DNA from: Epiperipatus broadwayi
Lineage: Eukaryota > Onychophora > Udeonychophora > Euonychophora > Peripatidae
Length of the DNA stretch: 64,000 nt
Reading direction: 5' to 3'
Assembly (NCBI GenBank): GCA_028023455.1
Contig: JAQFVV010006737.1
Location: forward strand, 310,001 to 374,000
Numbering within the stretch: position 1 is the first letter of the stretch; the number at the start of each line of letters is the position of its first letter. The notes under the pieces are model-generated. The model was not told where the DNA came from. It ran no database searches and was given only the letters and a program-made list of their open reading frames with translations. This document shows, piece after piece, positions 30,001-38,399 of this stretch. Made by a program: the position numbers and the translations under genes.

Positions 30001-32704
30001 TCTGATCATACCTGTTAAAATAATCAAAGGCAATATTCTCCTTGGTTTCGAATATTAGGGCATAATGGAATCAGAAAGTGGTAAGAGGTGGATGAACTAA
30101 CCTAAATTGTATCTTATATTATTAAATAGGTTTAGTGCTAGTCAATTAAAAGTACAATCAATCATTGTATAGGCATTTCATCAACTTTTTATCAGCATCC
30201 TACCCAAAGACCCAAAGTCCGGCCATAGTTAGAAGCACCTTTTTCCTTTCCCAGCCTGGCAGAATTATGTGAACCATTTCATTTTGGGCAGCCAATCACT
30301 GCACATTGTACCATAGTTTTAGACTGTTACATCTGCATTATATCTTAGTCTCCAGACTTTTTCCCATCCATTATAGTAAAATAGAAATTAGATTGCAAAT
30401 ATTACTCAACAAGATCTTTTATATCCATTTGAGTAAACTTTATCAATAACACATGTACACACACATAATAAATAAAAGAAACTAACCATATGAAAATTAA
30501 CATTTCAATATTGAATAGCTTCATTTTTCCCTTGCCAGTAATATATGATAACCACTTTTTTCAGTTTACATTGTAAAGAATGTTCATCACATTTCAATTG
30601 GATGTCTTTGATTACCTGTTATTCCATGAATCATAAGTTATCAAGGATTGAAATTTAAAAGCTCAATGTTTTTAAAAGAAATAATGCATGCAAGGTTTTT
30701 TCACATGAAAACATCTGATTTTAAATTAGTTAATAATAATGATACCTTTCTTGAAGCTAGGACAAGTACAATTGAAAAATCAGAAAGATTCACTTTTGTT
30801 TCTCCATCATTAAGATGAGATACTAGTATTAGTCAAAGTAGCTATTGACCATGCCATATTTTCTTAAAATATTTTATTCATCTGACTTTTTCTTTGTAGA
30901 AGTGTAACAATTTTTGGCTTTAAAATACCTGACTGTAAATTCTTCAATTATAGTAATAATCAAAGCTCCAAAGATCATGTAAAAAATCACCCAAAAAATA
31001 ATCTTTTCAAGTTTCAATCCAGAAACCTTTAGCTCATAAGTCCATCAATTTACACTGCATCAAACAAATCATAGTTGTCTTGTTCTTTTAGAGAAGTATT
31101 TAAAATATAATGTATAAATTTCAGATGGCACAACTTCTATTCTGCTTAGCATATTTATAGACTTAATATTAGCTTATTGAACATCAGTTTCGATTTGATT
31201 ATATATAAAATTATATATTACATTTATGGCATGTGTATAAAATAAGTTTTGTTTTGCAGATCACTCTCTGCACAGTGGGCTACGGAGATACAGTGCCTCA
31301 ATCTTGGATAGGAAAGCTTATTGCTGCCTTTTGTGCCCTCCTAGGAATATCATTTTTTGCTTTACCAGCAGTAAGTAATATGTTTTTTTTTATTTATTAT
31401 AAAGATATTTATAATCTCAGTTCTATTTATTTCTGTTTATTTATTAGAGTGCATAAAATATGATTATAAATATATGTTTAGGGAAGAAATCCAGTTAGAA
31501 AGCTTTAGTATTTTTTATTTACCTAATTTGATACGTATCTTCATCTTGCTTAAAAATTGAGCCATAGTTTAAGGTTGACAAAGCCATTCTGTGATGGGAT
31601 AAATTGTCATCAATAACTGAAGGGCTTCTTGCAATTGTTTTGATATTTATCAGTAATCTGCAACAGATTGTTTTTGGTACATTTTTCATTGTTAATTAGT
31701 AATACATTAAAGATCAGCCTGTCAAGCTATTGTGCATACGCTTTTTACGAGTGTTACTAATAAATGGATACTTTGTTAATTAGTATAAGTTTACTTAAAT
31801 AATAATCTAAATGTTTGTTGCTCAGGTCGTATAATATCCAAGCCTGAACTATCATCCAAAGAACTTTTTTCTCAAATGCACCTCTATCAACCATACTAAA
31901 CCATATCACATTGGCTCTATGATATACTATATAAAGAAACGAATAACAGTGTTCACTCATCAGTAATGCTGGTGCTTTTTTGTGAACATTTATCTATTTA
32001 CATACACTCTTTTACATTTACATACATACATGTGTGATGTAAACACTATTTAGGTGTATATTTTGATATTTATTAACACTATTTAGTTGTAGAGTTTCAG
32101 TAAATTACCATGAACAAATTAAGACTTAAATTTAAAGTTGTTTTTTTACTTCCCAATTTTCTATTCCAAATGAAGTGGTATGGTACTTGATCGAAGTGAC
32201 AGGGTAGAGTGGTGCACTCTGGAGTTAAGAGTTATATGAATCACAGATCCAGTTTGTACTTCTTATCAATTCCTGAACAATAAATTATTTATTTACTTTA
32301 CAGGTGAATTAGTAAAATAAAGTAAAAATGTGCATCCTGGTAGGTAAAAGTTCACTAGTACAATAATATGTAAGCTTTTTATTACAGAGTCTACATTTAT
32401 ATATATATATATATATATAAAATAAAACTATTGTAAACTAAATATGTATGTTGAGTTTGTTATATATATATATATATATAATTAATATAATAATAGTTAG
32501 TTATTTTTTGTTATTTTAGGGGATTCTAGGCTCTGGGTTTGCCTTGAAAGTTCAACAGCAACAGAGGCAAAAGCATCTGATCCGGCGGCGCCAGCCAGCA
32601 GCCGCGCTTATTCAGTGCCTGTGGCGCTGCTATGCAGCGGATGAAAATTCCATGTCGGTGGCAACTTGGAAACCGCATATGGTTCCTTTACCCAGTCCAC
32701 CACC
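8475..32704 (+). CDS. KCNQ: KCNQ-family voltage-gated potassium channel, partial gene (four internal exons)
   Basis: The exons at 8475-8650, 10089-10214, 31260-31370 and 32520-32704 join in phase into about 199 codons with no stop. They run from the end of S3 through S4, S5, pore, selectivity filter GYGD, S6 and the proximal C-terminal helix A. KCNQ subunits form tetrameric plasma-membrane K+ channels that open on depolarisation, need PIP2 and bind calmodulin at helices A and B. The residues [13 protein letters not shown] after S6 and FFALPAG in S6 are KCNQ hallmarks. SVATW after helix A and LCTVGYGD in the filter fit invertebrate KCNQ proteins as I remember them. The S3/S4 stretch and [20 protein letters not shown] resemble KCNQ1, while the S4 arginines resemble KCNQ2-5, so the subtype is left open. 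All introns are GT-AG. The N-terminal part (S1 to S3) and helix B to the C-terminus lie outside the window or are unrecognisable. No promoter is seen. Confidence 0.93.
8651..10088 (+). other. KCNQ intron between S4 and S5 exons (1,438 bp)
   Basis: The donor is gtaaaa at 8651 and the acceptor is ttttgtag ending at 10088. About 8810-9660 is filled by a decayed TA-rich minisatellite, annotated separately. The remainder is AT-rich with no other feature. Confidence 0.85.
8810..9660 (+). repeat. Degenerate TA-rich minisatellite in KCNQ intron
   Basis: An irregular array alternates a (TA)n block, a short ttagatataaaa-like segment and a gtgtatgggtgatat-like segment. Units are roughly 35-60 bp and strongly diverged; versions can be seen near 8815, 8890, 9060, 9130, 9190, 9280, 9550 and 9620. 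It looks like an old tandem expansion of one unit with many point changes and indels rather than a simple microsatellite. No coding content. Confidence 0.65.
10089..10214 (+). CDS. KCNQ: KCNQ exon: S5, turret and start of pore helix
   Basis: The exon is 126 bp, exactly 42 codons, phase 0 at both ends, between ttttgtag and gtaagt at 10215. It encodes [17 protein letters not shown] (S5 start), VYLAEKD, a short turret (TNKKFQTF) and ADALWWGV of the pore helix. The turret lacks the extra residues found in vertebrate KCNQ1, so it is short as in KCNQ2-5 and insect KCNQ. The intron that follows splits the pore helix two residues after WW. Confidence 0.95.
11085..11217. repeat. (TCTA)n microsatellite with decaying right end
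   Basis: Perfect tetranucleotide repeats run from 11085 to about 11164. They then become interrupted by GATC, TGTC and TGTT variants up to 11217. The long open frame across it is only the repeat read in frame. Confidence 0.97.
11762..11828. repeat. (TA)n microsatellite
   Basis: 67 bp of uninterrupted alternating TA. The IYIYIY open frames on both strands are translations of it. Confidence 0.97.
11830..16150. other. AT-rich intronic sequence without recognised features
   Basis: Over 4 kb of AT-rich sequence with no exon and no element I can name. A T21-G11 homopolymer junction lies at about 15813-15843. A block at about 14760-14890 is less AT-rich and contains ctggtggccatatacatgg, weakly similar to the leader of the LTR element at 63.4 kb; it may be an old retroelement scrap. 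Confidence 0.5.
16160..17260 (+). mobile_element. Possible LTR-retroelement relic (promoter and polyA-like block, gag-like remnant)
   Basis: A less AT-rich block contains a TATA-like tataaaaagag at about 16325. About 190 bp later it has a polyadenylation-like aataaaa at about 16519, followed by GC-richer sequence, an order seen in the U3-R-U5 of an LTR. Downstream, at about 16975-17250, one + frame reads for some 90 codons with only a few stops and includes [10 protein letters not shown] and [15 protein letters not shown] cannot match it to a gag family. No second LTR copy was found. The call rests on layout only. Confidence 0.3.
17781..17823. repeat. (TA)n microsatellite
   Basis: 43 bp of pure TA repeats. 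Confidence 0.95.
17824..19540. other. AT-rich intronic sequence with a short tandem repeat
   Basis: No gene seen. A unit of about 28 bp built around tattttagaatt is repeated imperfectly three to four times at about 18225-18315. Confidence 0.5.
19560..19960. other. GC-richer unidentified block, probable repeat remnant
   Basis: About 400 bp of clearly less AT-rich sequence within AT-rich intron. It contains two related strings on the + strand, cccaggttcctaatac and gtccaggttccac, about 40 bp apart. No open frame and no family match. A decayed mobile element is the likeliest explanation. Confidence 0.35.
21180..21600 (-). pseudogene. Gypsy integrase remnant (zinc-binding domain and start of catalytic core)
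   Basis: The minus strand shows [11 protein letters not shown] near 21570, then CCEICLKCK near 21520. This is the C-x2-C half of the HHCC zinc module that precedes retroviral-type integrases. About 40 codons further, LDFYVPLP and [13 protein letters not shown] (about 21370-21450) match the start of the integrase core, where DxxGPLP and D.FSK are usual. The first catalytic Asp context is present. Downstream catalytic residues are not recognisable. Stops interrupt the frame. Confidence 0.7.
21928..22250 (-). pseudogene. Gypsy RNase H remnant
   Basis: A 66-codon open stretch at 21928-22128 contains [20 protein letters not shown], matching the conserved E-K-E-A-L helix of Ty3/gypsy RNase H. It is followed by [12 protein letters not shown], where TDHKSL is usual. 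The His of TDH is replaced by Tyr. The upstream part, with the first catalytic Asp, is broken. Confidence 0.85.
22330..22800 (-). pseudogene. Gypsy reverse transcriptase remnant
   Basis: The minus strand gives [17 protein letters not shown] near 22690, the motif before the catalytic box. It then gives [18 protein letters not shown] near 22560, where YVDD should be. Tyr is replaced by a stop and the second Asp by Thr, so the catalytic doublet is lost. Several further stops follow. Length and spacing fit a Ty3/gypsy RT palm. Confidence 0.78.
23280..23600 (-). pseudogene. Gypsy aspartic protease remnant (tentative)
   Basis: The minus strand near 23300 contains [10 protein letters not shown], followed after one stop by GCIMDYNN. 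This resembles the ILGxDFL...ga.IDy end of retroviral-type proteases in gypsy elements. The active-site DSGA/DTGA motif upstream is not recognisable. Position between gag and RT supports the call. Confidence 0.55.
23700..25625 (-). pseudogene. Gypsy gag remnant with coiled-coil N-terminus
   Basis: A start at 25586 (or 25623, with an early stop) opens [20 protein letters not shown]. It is followed by repeated charged segments around NFDK ([24 protein letters not shown]), a coiled-coil-like N-terminus seen in some invertebrate gypsy Gag proteins. Open stretches at 24637-24849, 24474-24674 and 24135-24368 continue the region in different frames. The last contains [17 protein letters not shown], resembling the Trp motif of retrotransposon Gag. 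At least three frameshifts are implied. A CSDC string near 23740 could be a zinc-knuckle trace. Confidence 0.65.
25801..25834. repeat. (TA)n microsatellite abutting a foldback element
   Basis: 34 bp of TA repeats directly before the left end of the inverted repeat that starts with atcactagatgg at 25836. Confidence 0.95.
25836..26331. mobile_element. Foldback element A: about 230-bp inverted arms, short loop
   Basis: The left arm 25836-26064 is complementary to the right arm 26103-26331 over nearly its whole length with scattered mismatches. The loop is about 38 bp (26065-26102). Outer ends are atcactagatgg and the complement-related tatctaatgat. Inner ends are tcaatttgaaagcatgaatt and its inverse. 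There is no coding potential. It looks like a non-autonomous foldback or MITE-type element sitting next to a (TA)n tract. Confidence 0.88.
26333..26447. repeat. Short inverted repeat between foldback elements A and B
   Basis: The segment ataaaatgcaaacttaaaag and what follows at 26333-26370 is the inverse of about 26408-26445 (taaatttcgtaacttgcttt and onward). A small (TA) stretch sits in the centre. Confidence 0.75.
26451..26660. mobile_element. Foldback element B, related to A
   Basis: It begins tcactagatggagctttacc like element A and shares its gatagaattcaaaatctcta segment. The left arm, about 26452-26555, is inverse to about 26578-26655, with indels and a shorter centre. Same family, independent or internally deleted copy. 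The 78-codon minus-strand open frame over it is incidental. Confidence 0.8.
26887..27016. repeat. Two tandem copies of a foldback terminus plus (TA)n
   Basis: The unit tgtataatcacttttttcat-ctagtgatc followed by (AT)n starts at 26887 and again at 26945, a 58-bp offset. catctagtgat is the inverse of the foldback terminus atcactagatg, so these look like solo terminal fragments carried with TA repeats. The TA tracts are about 26916-26945 and 26974-27016. Confidence 0.8.
27017..31240. other. AT-rich intronic sequence; one tandem duplication
   Basis: No exon or recognised element. A unit of about 76 bp containing aatacaagttaggattggta is duplicated in tandem at about 27689-27838. Slightly GC-richer patches at about 28850-29050 and 30170-30360 are unidentified. 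Confidence 0.5.
31260..31370 (+). CDS. KCNQ: KCNQ exon: selectivity filter and S6
   Basis: The exon is 111 bp, 37 codons, phase 0 at both ends, between ttttgcag and gtaagt at 31371. It starts [10 protein letters not shown], completing the pore helix and selectivity filter, then [15 protein letters not shown] and [12 protein letters not shown] in S6. The PAG hinge is split: PA ends this exon and G starts the next. Vertebrate KCNQ1 has TTIGYGD where this has CTVGYGD; the Cys and Val agree with insect KCNQ as I recall it. From memory, 111 bp is the size of the equivalent vertebrate KCNQ exon. Confidence 0.96.
31371..32519 (+). other. KCNQ intron between S6 and helix A exons (1,149 bp)
   Basis: The donor is gtaagt at 31371 and the acceptor is gttattttag ending at 32519. 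Short (TA) tracts lie at 32400-32420 and 32461-32480. A string at about 32195-32275 (gacagggtagagtggtgcac and following) resembles the 5' half of a tRNA and could be a decayed SINE. Confidence 0.85.
32520..32704 (+). CDS. KCNQ: KCNQ exon: S6 end and calmodulin-binding helix A
   Basis: The exon is 185 bp, entering in phase 0 after ttattttag and ending after two bases of a CCx codon before gtgagt at 32705. It encodes [19 protein letters not shown], the intracellular end of S6 where PIP2 couples to the gate, then [20 protein letters not shown]. The IQ-type calmodulin site of helix A is LIQxxWRCYA. It continues [22 protein letters not shown]. The exon is distinctly GC-rich (cggcggcgccagccagcagc) against AT-rich flanks. 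The next exon was not found in the remaining 31 kb. Confidence 0.96.
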
Positions 32705-33860
32705 GTGAGTATTTATATATTTTTCAGTCTTAAATAATTTATATATATTTTAATTATATATATAATTTTTCATATTAAATTTTAATATTTGGATAATCAA
32801 GTTATAAATAGGATAGTATAAAACTCTGGTGATTTAAACAAATATAAAGTGATGGTACAAATTTATATAGTCTTAATGTCAGTTTAGATGTGTACACTAA
32901 TTGCTAAACTTTATGATTACATACAAGTATATGTGCATATATCTTATATCTAATGTTTTATTAATACATTTTTTCTAATAGTATCATAAAAGTATTAATT
33001 TATCTGTATGTGTTTTTTTAAATCATGCTTTAAATGTAATTATAATTCCAAGTAATTTGATTAGATATAGAACCCCACTTGACAAATTTTGTGCGTTTGA
33101 AAGACTTCATTAGCGACTGTGAAAAATTTTACTGTATTTAAGTCTAAATAAGTATGTGTTTATATGTGTGTATATATGAGTGGTAAATTCTGTAGTATAA
33201 TGGTATTACATCTACATGCAATGTCTAACAATTGCGTTTGAATTTTTGGCTGAATAAACAAAAAATAAATCCACAGATTTGGGTTTCTTTTAGGTAGCTG
33301 TTTCATGGTGCATATCCAATCAAAATAATCATACAAAATTAGGTGAGGAAAAGATATCTAGTTATTCTTAGCTAGAGGGTAAAATAAGTATAAAATCTAT
33401 TCAAATACACAACACAGAATCAACTCTAACAGCTACTCATTAGATTAGGTAAATAAGTATATAATTATTTACTTTCTGCTATAGAACTAAAACCAGAGAG
33501 AACATAAAACTATTCAAACCCACATATCCAAATAAAGAAACGTCTAATACCGTTTAGAAATTTAGGCATATAGTTATTTTTAGCTGAGGATAAAAAAAAG
33601 TGAAAAACAATCAAAATCCATTTAATCCTGCGACTTTTAGCTAATTCAGATAACCAACCAATTTTCATTAACAAATAGTTATTAGATACTCTTAGTGAGA
33701 CGTTAAAATGGGAATAAAACACACAAACACATACCATATGGCAGCGGATAATTTTGATGAATAGTACTTTTTCTTTCTTTGTACTTCTGCAAGAGATTTC
33801 TGAACACAATTTTGCCCTTTAGTGAACTATTTAAATGTTGTTTATCTTCATTACATATGT
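32705..33860. other. AT-rich sequence after the last visible KCNQ exon
   Basis: Presumed start of the next KCNQ intron. No exon or repeat recognised. A 99-codon minus-strand open frame at 33510-33809 has no recognisable domain. Confidence 0.5.
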
Positions 33861-34247
33861 AAATATCTAAACCATTATACAATTACAAATATCCAGTAAT
33901 GCCCTCTGTTTAAAAGTCTATATCTCAATAATAGTGAACTTCAAAATGATACCAATTTGAAGTTGTATGCTAAATAATGTTAAATATTGAAATACAAACC
34001 AACTCAAACACAGAGCATGAAATTTAAAATAAGTTTGTAAACATGTTAGTTTATTAGCAAAATTTAAGATCGTTTGCTTATCTAAAATTTCATGCTGTGT
34101 TTGAGTTGGTTTGTATTTCAGTATTTAATATCGTTTAGCGTACAACTTCAAATTGGTATCATTTTGAAGTTCACTATTATTGAGATATAAACTTTTAAAC
34201 AGAGGGCATTACTGGATAGTTGTAATTGTATAATGGTTTATATATTT
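33861..34247. mobile_element. Foldback element C: inverted repeat with about 170-bp arms
   Basis: The left arm, about 33861-34033, pairs with the right arm, about 34077-34247. Only scattered mismatches are seen, for example accaactcaaacacagagca against tgctgtgtttgagttggt. The loop is about 43 bp. It ends next to a (TA)n tract at 34282-34322, like the other foldback elements. No coding content. The arms differ in sequence from elements A and B. Confidence 0.88.
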
Positions 34248-34277
34248 GTATGATTATTTCAGTTAATGTTAACGATA

Positions 34278-34281
<4 letters not shown>

Positions 34282-34322
<41 letters not shown>
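34282..34322. repeat. (TA)n microsatellite
   Basis: About 40 bp of TA repeats just outside foldback element C. Confidence 0.95.
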
Positions 34323-34324
<2 letters not shown>

Positions 34325-34820
34325 AAACTTACGTAGTTCCCCTTTTAATATATTTAGTATTATCTTTATTGGTATAGACTAAGAGCATTTGGTATATCAA
34401 TAGGAGCCTTTTTATTCCTCATAAAATTGAATGGCATAATATTTGGACAATTTTTAAAATAATATTAAACCATTTTCTTTATAAATAATCTCACTTGATC
34501 TATAGATAAATATTATTTTTAGTAAGTGTTAAGATTTGAGCAATAGTCTCAATAATATTTAACTCAGGTAATTTAGAAAAAACATTGCAATTTTTTACAA
34601 TATATTTATAAACTAATAAAAGCTTCATTACTTAGCACTAGTACTTTAGCAGTCAAGTCTATAGCTTACGTTGCAATAGTATTCAAGTTCAAATGTCTCT
34701 TGTATTTTTTTTCAATTAGCTATCCTATGCTCAACTTAGCTTAACATACAAAATGAATTGGTAAATAAATATCTTTACTCTTAGACAAAAAACACAAAAG
34801 TCTGTATATCTAGATAAGAT

Positions 34821-35397
34821 CGCATGATCACCATTTCTTATGCTTGCTTATAATTGTTATTAAAACAGGAAAAACTTTCTATAAGTAGTGTCATTCAGTG
34901 CAAGCCAGATTAGTCAATTGATGATAGAAGGCTTGTGCATATTTTAATAACAGTTATGAGCAAGCATAAGAAATAGTGATCATGTGATGTTTAGTGGTTT
35001 AATACCAATCCTGCCTAATAGGATAGTGGTGAATATGGTTATTAAAAAACCAAAGACACCAAAATGTATGGGTACTGAACTGAGTTCAGATATATATGGC
35101 TATATAAACTAATGAGCTTGGATTGGAAATATTATTGTGTTTTCAATTTCATTCTCATAGTTTTGTAGTTAAATAGCAATAAAATGTGGCTTCTGGGGGG
35201 GTTGCATTATATCCTAAGATCTAAGTGCAATGCTCTCAGATCAAAGCTCACTGACAAAATCTACAAGCTAGAAACTAGTCTGGGGATATTGGATGATTGG
35301 CACTAGATAGGGATTTTATGCACAAGCCTTCTGGCATCGATTGATTACTCTGGCTTGCACTAAGTGCCACTGCTGTATGGAGAGTTTTGCCTGTTTT
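34821..35397. mobile_element. Nested inverted repeats D
   Basis: Two inverted pairs lie side by side. About 34821-34868 is inverse to about 34943-34989 (catttcttatgcttgct against agcaagcataagaaat). About 34862-34942 is inverse to 35319-35397 (cagtgcaagccag against ctggcttgcact; gaaggcttgtgca against tgcacaagccttc). The middle segment can therefore pair left or right. The interior at 35190-35310 is GC-richer and unidentified. Probably a composite or partly duplicated foldback element. Confidence 0.78.
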
Positions 35398-35399
35398 AA

Positions 35400-37640
35400 T
35401 ATCTACATAAGTAAGCTCAGTGAATAATGCATTTATCTTTATTATAATTTTGATGATCTTTGGAAGTTGGATTTATATTTATTCTGAAATGAAGAATTTA
35501 AATAATATTTCATTCACTACTTATTTGTTACTATATTAATTGTTGACTGATTAATGGCTCATATTTTGCAATGTATTTTAATAAAATGAACAAGTTTATT
35601 AAAAAGTGGATATTAATTAACTCTAATTTAATTCACAGTTTTTAAACTCATGAATGTTTTTTTATATATAATTTTGTGCTTAACAAATAATTCAGATCAA
35701 GATAAAATTGACTCCATAACATCTGCCATGCCACTGAATGATTATATTATAGAGTTGTTTAATTAAATTTTATATAGCTTGCATTTGGATATTTTATCTT
35801 TTTTAAAAATATTATATATGAAAATGAATAATGTCTTATTCATTATTTCACTGTGAGCACGAGGTCTTCAACATATTTTGGGCGTTAGTTCAAATTGTAA
35901 AAATTGCACAGCAGTTCAATTTTTTTAAAAAAGTGAAATGAAATATAATAATATGTATATTTAAATGTTAAAATCATTAAATATCATATAAAATAATATT
36001 AAATAATGTAATAGGTTTGTTTAAAAATATTTAACATTTAAAAGAAACTTGTAAATTATAATAATTATGTTAAAACTTTCTCTTATTAAGAAATGTAAAG
36101 TTTTTTTCTGAAACAACTCAGTTAGAAAATAGATTTTTAATAATTAAATTAAAAAAGATTAAATCTATTTTGATACAATATTTAAAACCAAAGAAAAAAG
36201 TCAATCTATTTAATAATGACCATGTTTTGCAAGTTCAATGAATTAAAAAATAATAGTATTTTTAAAACTCTTTTCATTAAAATATATCAGACAATAAAAG
36301 TGTCAAAAATAAGATATTTAAGTGTTAAAAGTAAGATAATCAAAGCTTATGTATTCAAGGTCAAAGTGTAATGGAAGAGTTCAAAAACAAGAAGTGAAAC
36401 TTGTAGAGGGTCAGGTTTTTTTTTTTTTAAATCAGACAAATTTGGATTTTTACTTTATTCAAACTACCTCAACCTTTATTGTCCTGGTGACTGAATAGAA
36501 TAGGAAAACTGCTTTCTCCTGAAATCTACAACAAATCTCTGAAATCTGACAATGCTATTTTTCAAATGAATCTCTAATTAAAATAAAAAAATCAGTATTT
36601 ATAATTTGAACTTCAAAGATGGGATTGTTAAATGACATTATAGCAACTTAACAATGAATTAATTCACATTCACCATCATGAGAGAAATCAAAACCCAGAT
36701 GTAGTAATTTTGCTTTATAACTAAAAAAAAAAAACTAATTATATTGTTATCCTAATGTATAAATCATTTTACATTTTATTTTATTTTATATTTATACTAA
36801 CAAATTATAGTTCCTTATTTTATATTTATACTAACAAATTACAGTTCACCTTATTCATTGTTTGAAGCAAGAAGAGAAAGTTTAAAAAAAGTTAGTTGTG
36901 TTTTAAACCAACCAAAGTTAAAAAAAGATTTGTATATATATTGTACTGTTTTATATATATTTAATGGCATTTATTAGACACAAATGGCAGTAAGATGAGT
37001 TTTATATATATATGTGTGTGTGTTAAAGATATACCAGTTACTTCCCACAATCACATCTAATCTAGTTTATGTAGTTGTTACTTCCCACATTCATATCTAA
37101 TCTAGTTTATGCAGTTAACCATTACAAATTTTAGCATAAGAGTAGTATATTTACAGGTAATATGGCCCTAATTATAAGTATCTAACTTTCCCCATATTTT
37201 TAACTTTAATAGTTTAAATTTGTTTTTATTAGACACCAGGATTTTTTTGTTACACACCCCTATTAAATTGACAATGACGGTAAGTTTTCTTCTTTTTTTT
37301 ACCCCACACTAAAACCCTCTCTATAATGTGAATGAACAAATAACTCCTATATTAACTTGATCTCTATAATTTTTACACAAACTAATGTGAGAATATTATA
37401 TATCTAACAGTATTGTGTTGGCATCAACACTTGAATTTACTCAGAAGAACACTGAAAGAAGATAATTATGAGGCTTAAGTAAATGACACATTATGACTCT
37501 TCTTTTTATTATCCTTTTTCATGAGCATATTTAATAAATGCAAAATAACAAAAGAAAATGTATATCATCATAGCAAAATTATTTCTTGGATTCATTAACC
37601 ATATAAATAGTTTTCTGAAGGATTGTGGTGATGGTGTTCT
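35400..37640. other. AT-rich non-coding sequence with two small tandem duplications
   Basis: No gene seen. A unit with tatttatactaacaaatta is duplicated at about 36785-36845. A unit with acttcccacaatcacatcta is duplicated at about 37030-37110. Confidence 0.5.
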
Positions 37641-37642
37641 AG

Positions 37643-37819
37643 CTGTATTTTTATATATCGGACTATTTTCATCATGTGTGTTGAATGTCTTTAGAAAAGT
37701 TTAATTTTATTTATATATTCCAAATGCATTCAACTGTTAGTAATATCACAGCAAACAACTGTTAGTAATATCACAGCAAACAGGTTAGTATATGCACAAT
37801 GTTTCAAGAAGTATTTTTC
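37643..37819. repeat. Penelope left terminal repeat (inverted relative to right)
   Basis: Inverse of the right terminus. It contains two copies of gttagtaatatcacagcaaa (about 37735-37780) followed by caggttagtatatgcacaat. The right terminus carries more of these units, so the arms differ in tandem copy number. Confidence 0.85.
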
Positions 37820-37861
37820 TCCCCTCTTCTTCAGGTGTTGCTGGCTTGATCAGTGACAGTA

Positions 37862-37926
37862 CTAGCATGGGATTCTTGATTATTGAATTTTAAGGTAACA
37901 CTCTAACCAACTGAGCCATCCTGCCA
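37862..37926 (-). repeat. tRNA-derived SINE-like segment
   Basis: The minus strand reads ggcaggatggctcagttggt, then tagagtgttacct. This contains a Pol III A box (TGGCTCAGTTGG) in a tRNA-like start, then an anticodon-arm-like region (ccttaaaattcaat) and a weak B-box-like stretch before cccatgc. It sits between the Penelope coding part and its left terminus. A SINE insertion or a tRNA-like module of the element are both possible. It does not fold as a complete tRNA gene as far as I can judge. Confidence 0.6.
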
Positions 37927-37956
37927 AAGGCAACAGTATGTAGTGATTTCATATAC

Positions 37957-38311
37957 TTATCTATGAGCTTCCTCTTGATTTCTCCACTTTTTACTCAGAG
38001 CAAAGTTGACTAGTGGTTTCTGTGCACTATGTATAGTCACACTAGGTTGGCTTATGGTATTTTTTGCCATTATCATGTGAGCAGCTTCTTGAAATTTTCT
38101 TCTTTGTACCTTTTCTTCTTTATTCAATGTTTTTGTATTTTCCCAATCAAATATATGTTCATTGGTACATACATGGTCTGCTACTTTAGACACATCTGTT
38201 TTCTCTCTTCTAATCACCAATTTATGTTCTTGCAAGCACTTTTGAATGGGATGGCTAGTCTCACCAATATATGTTCTTCCACATTCACATGGTATTTCAT
38301 AGATGCGGTTT
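37957..38311 (-). pseudogene. Penelope GIY-YIG endonuclease domain remnant
   Basis: The minus-strand frame gives IYEIPCECGRTYIGET, then KCLQEHK, and later ADHVCTNEHIFDWENT and KEEKVQRRKFQEAAHMIM. These match the Penelope GIY-YIG nuclease: C-x-C before Y-I-G-E-T, then H-x4-H-x2-DW and the R-x2-x-E-A helix. The usual catalytic Arg after the YIGET motif is not obvious (HPIQKCL). A frameshift probably separates it from the upstream RT part, as the lead-in around 38315 changes frame in an A-run. Confidence 0.85.
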
Positions 38312-38399
38312 TTTTCTTTTCAGCATTTCAAGTTTAGGTTTTGTAGATGTTAGAATTCTTTGTAGTGTGGTATGGCCCTGGAAAGCTGTTCTGATGTTA

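Larger units (their letters stand above)
10215..31259 (+). other. KCNQ intron inside the pore helix (21 kb), repeat-rich
   Basis: The donor is gtaagt at 10215 and the acceptor is gttttgcag ending at 31259. It contains a (TCTA)n array, several (TA)n arrays, an LTR-promoter-like block near 16.3-16.6 kb, a decayed minus-strand gypsy element (about 20.9-25.6 kb) and a foldback cluster (25.8-27.0 kb). No additional KCNQ exon was seen; the pore sequence is continuous across the junction. Confidence 0.85.

Noticed and set aside
32195-32275. tRNA-like string in the KCNQ intron
   Set aside because: Resembles half a tRNA but lacks a B box and a closed cloverleaf; at best a decayed SINE.
38029-38337. 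102-codon plus-strand frame
   Set aside because: Antisense to the Penelope GIY-YIG domain.
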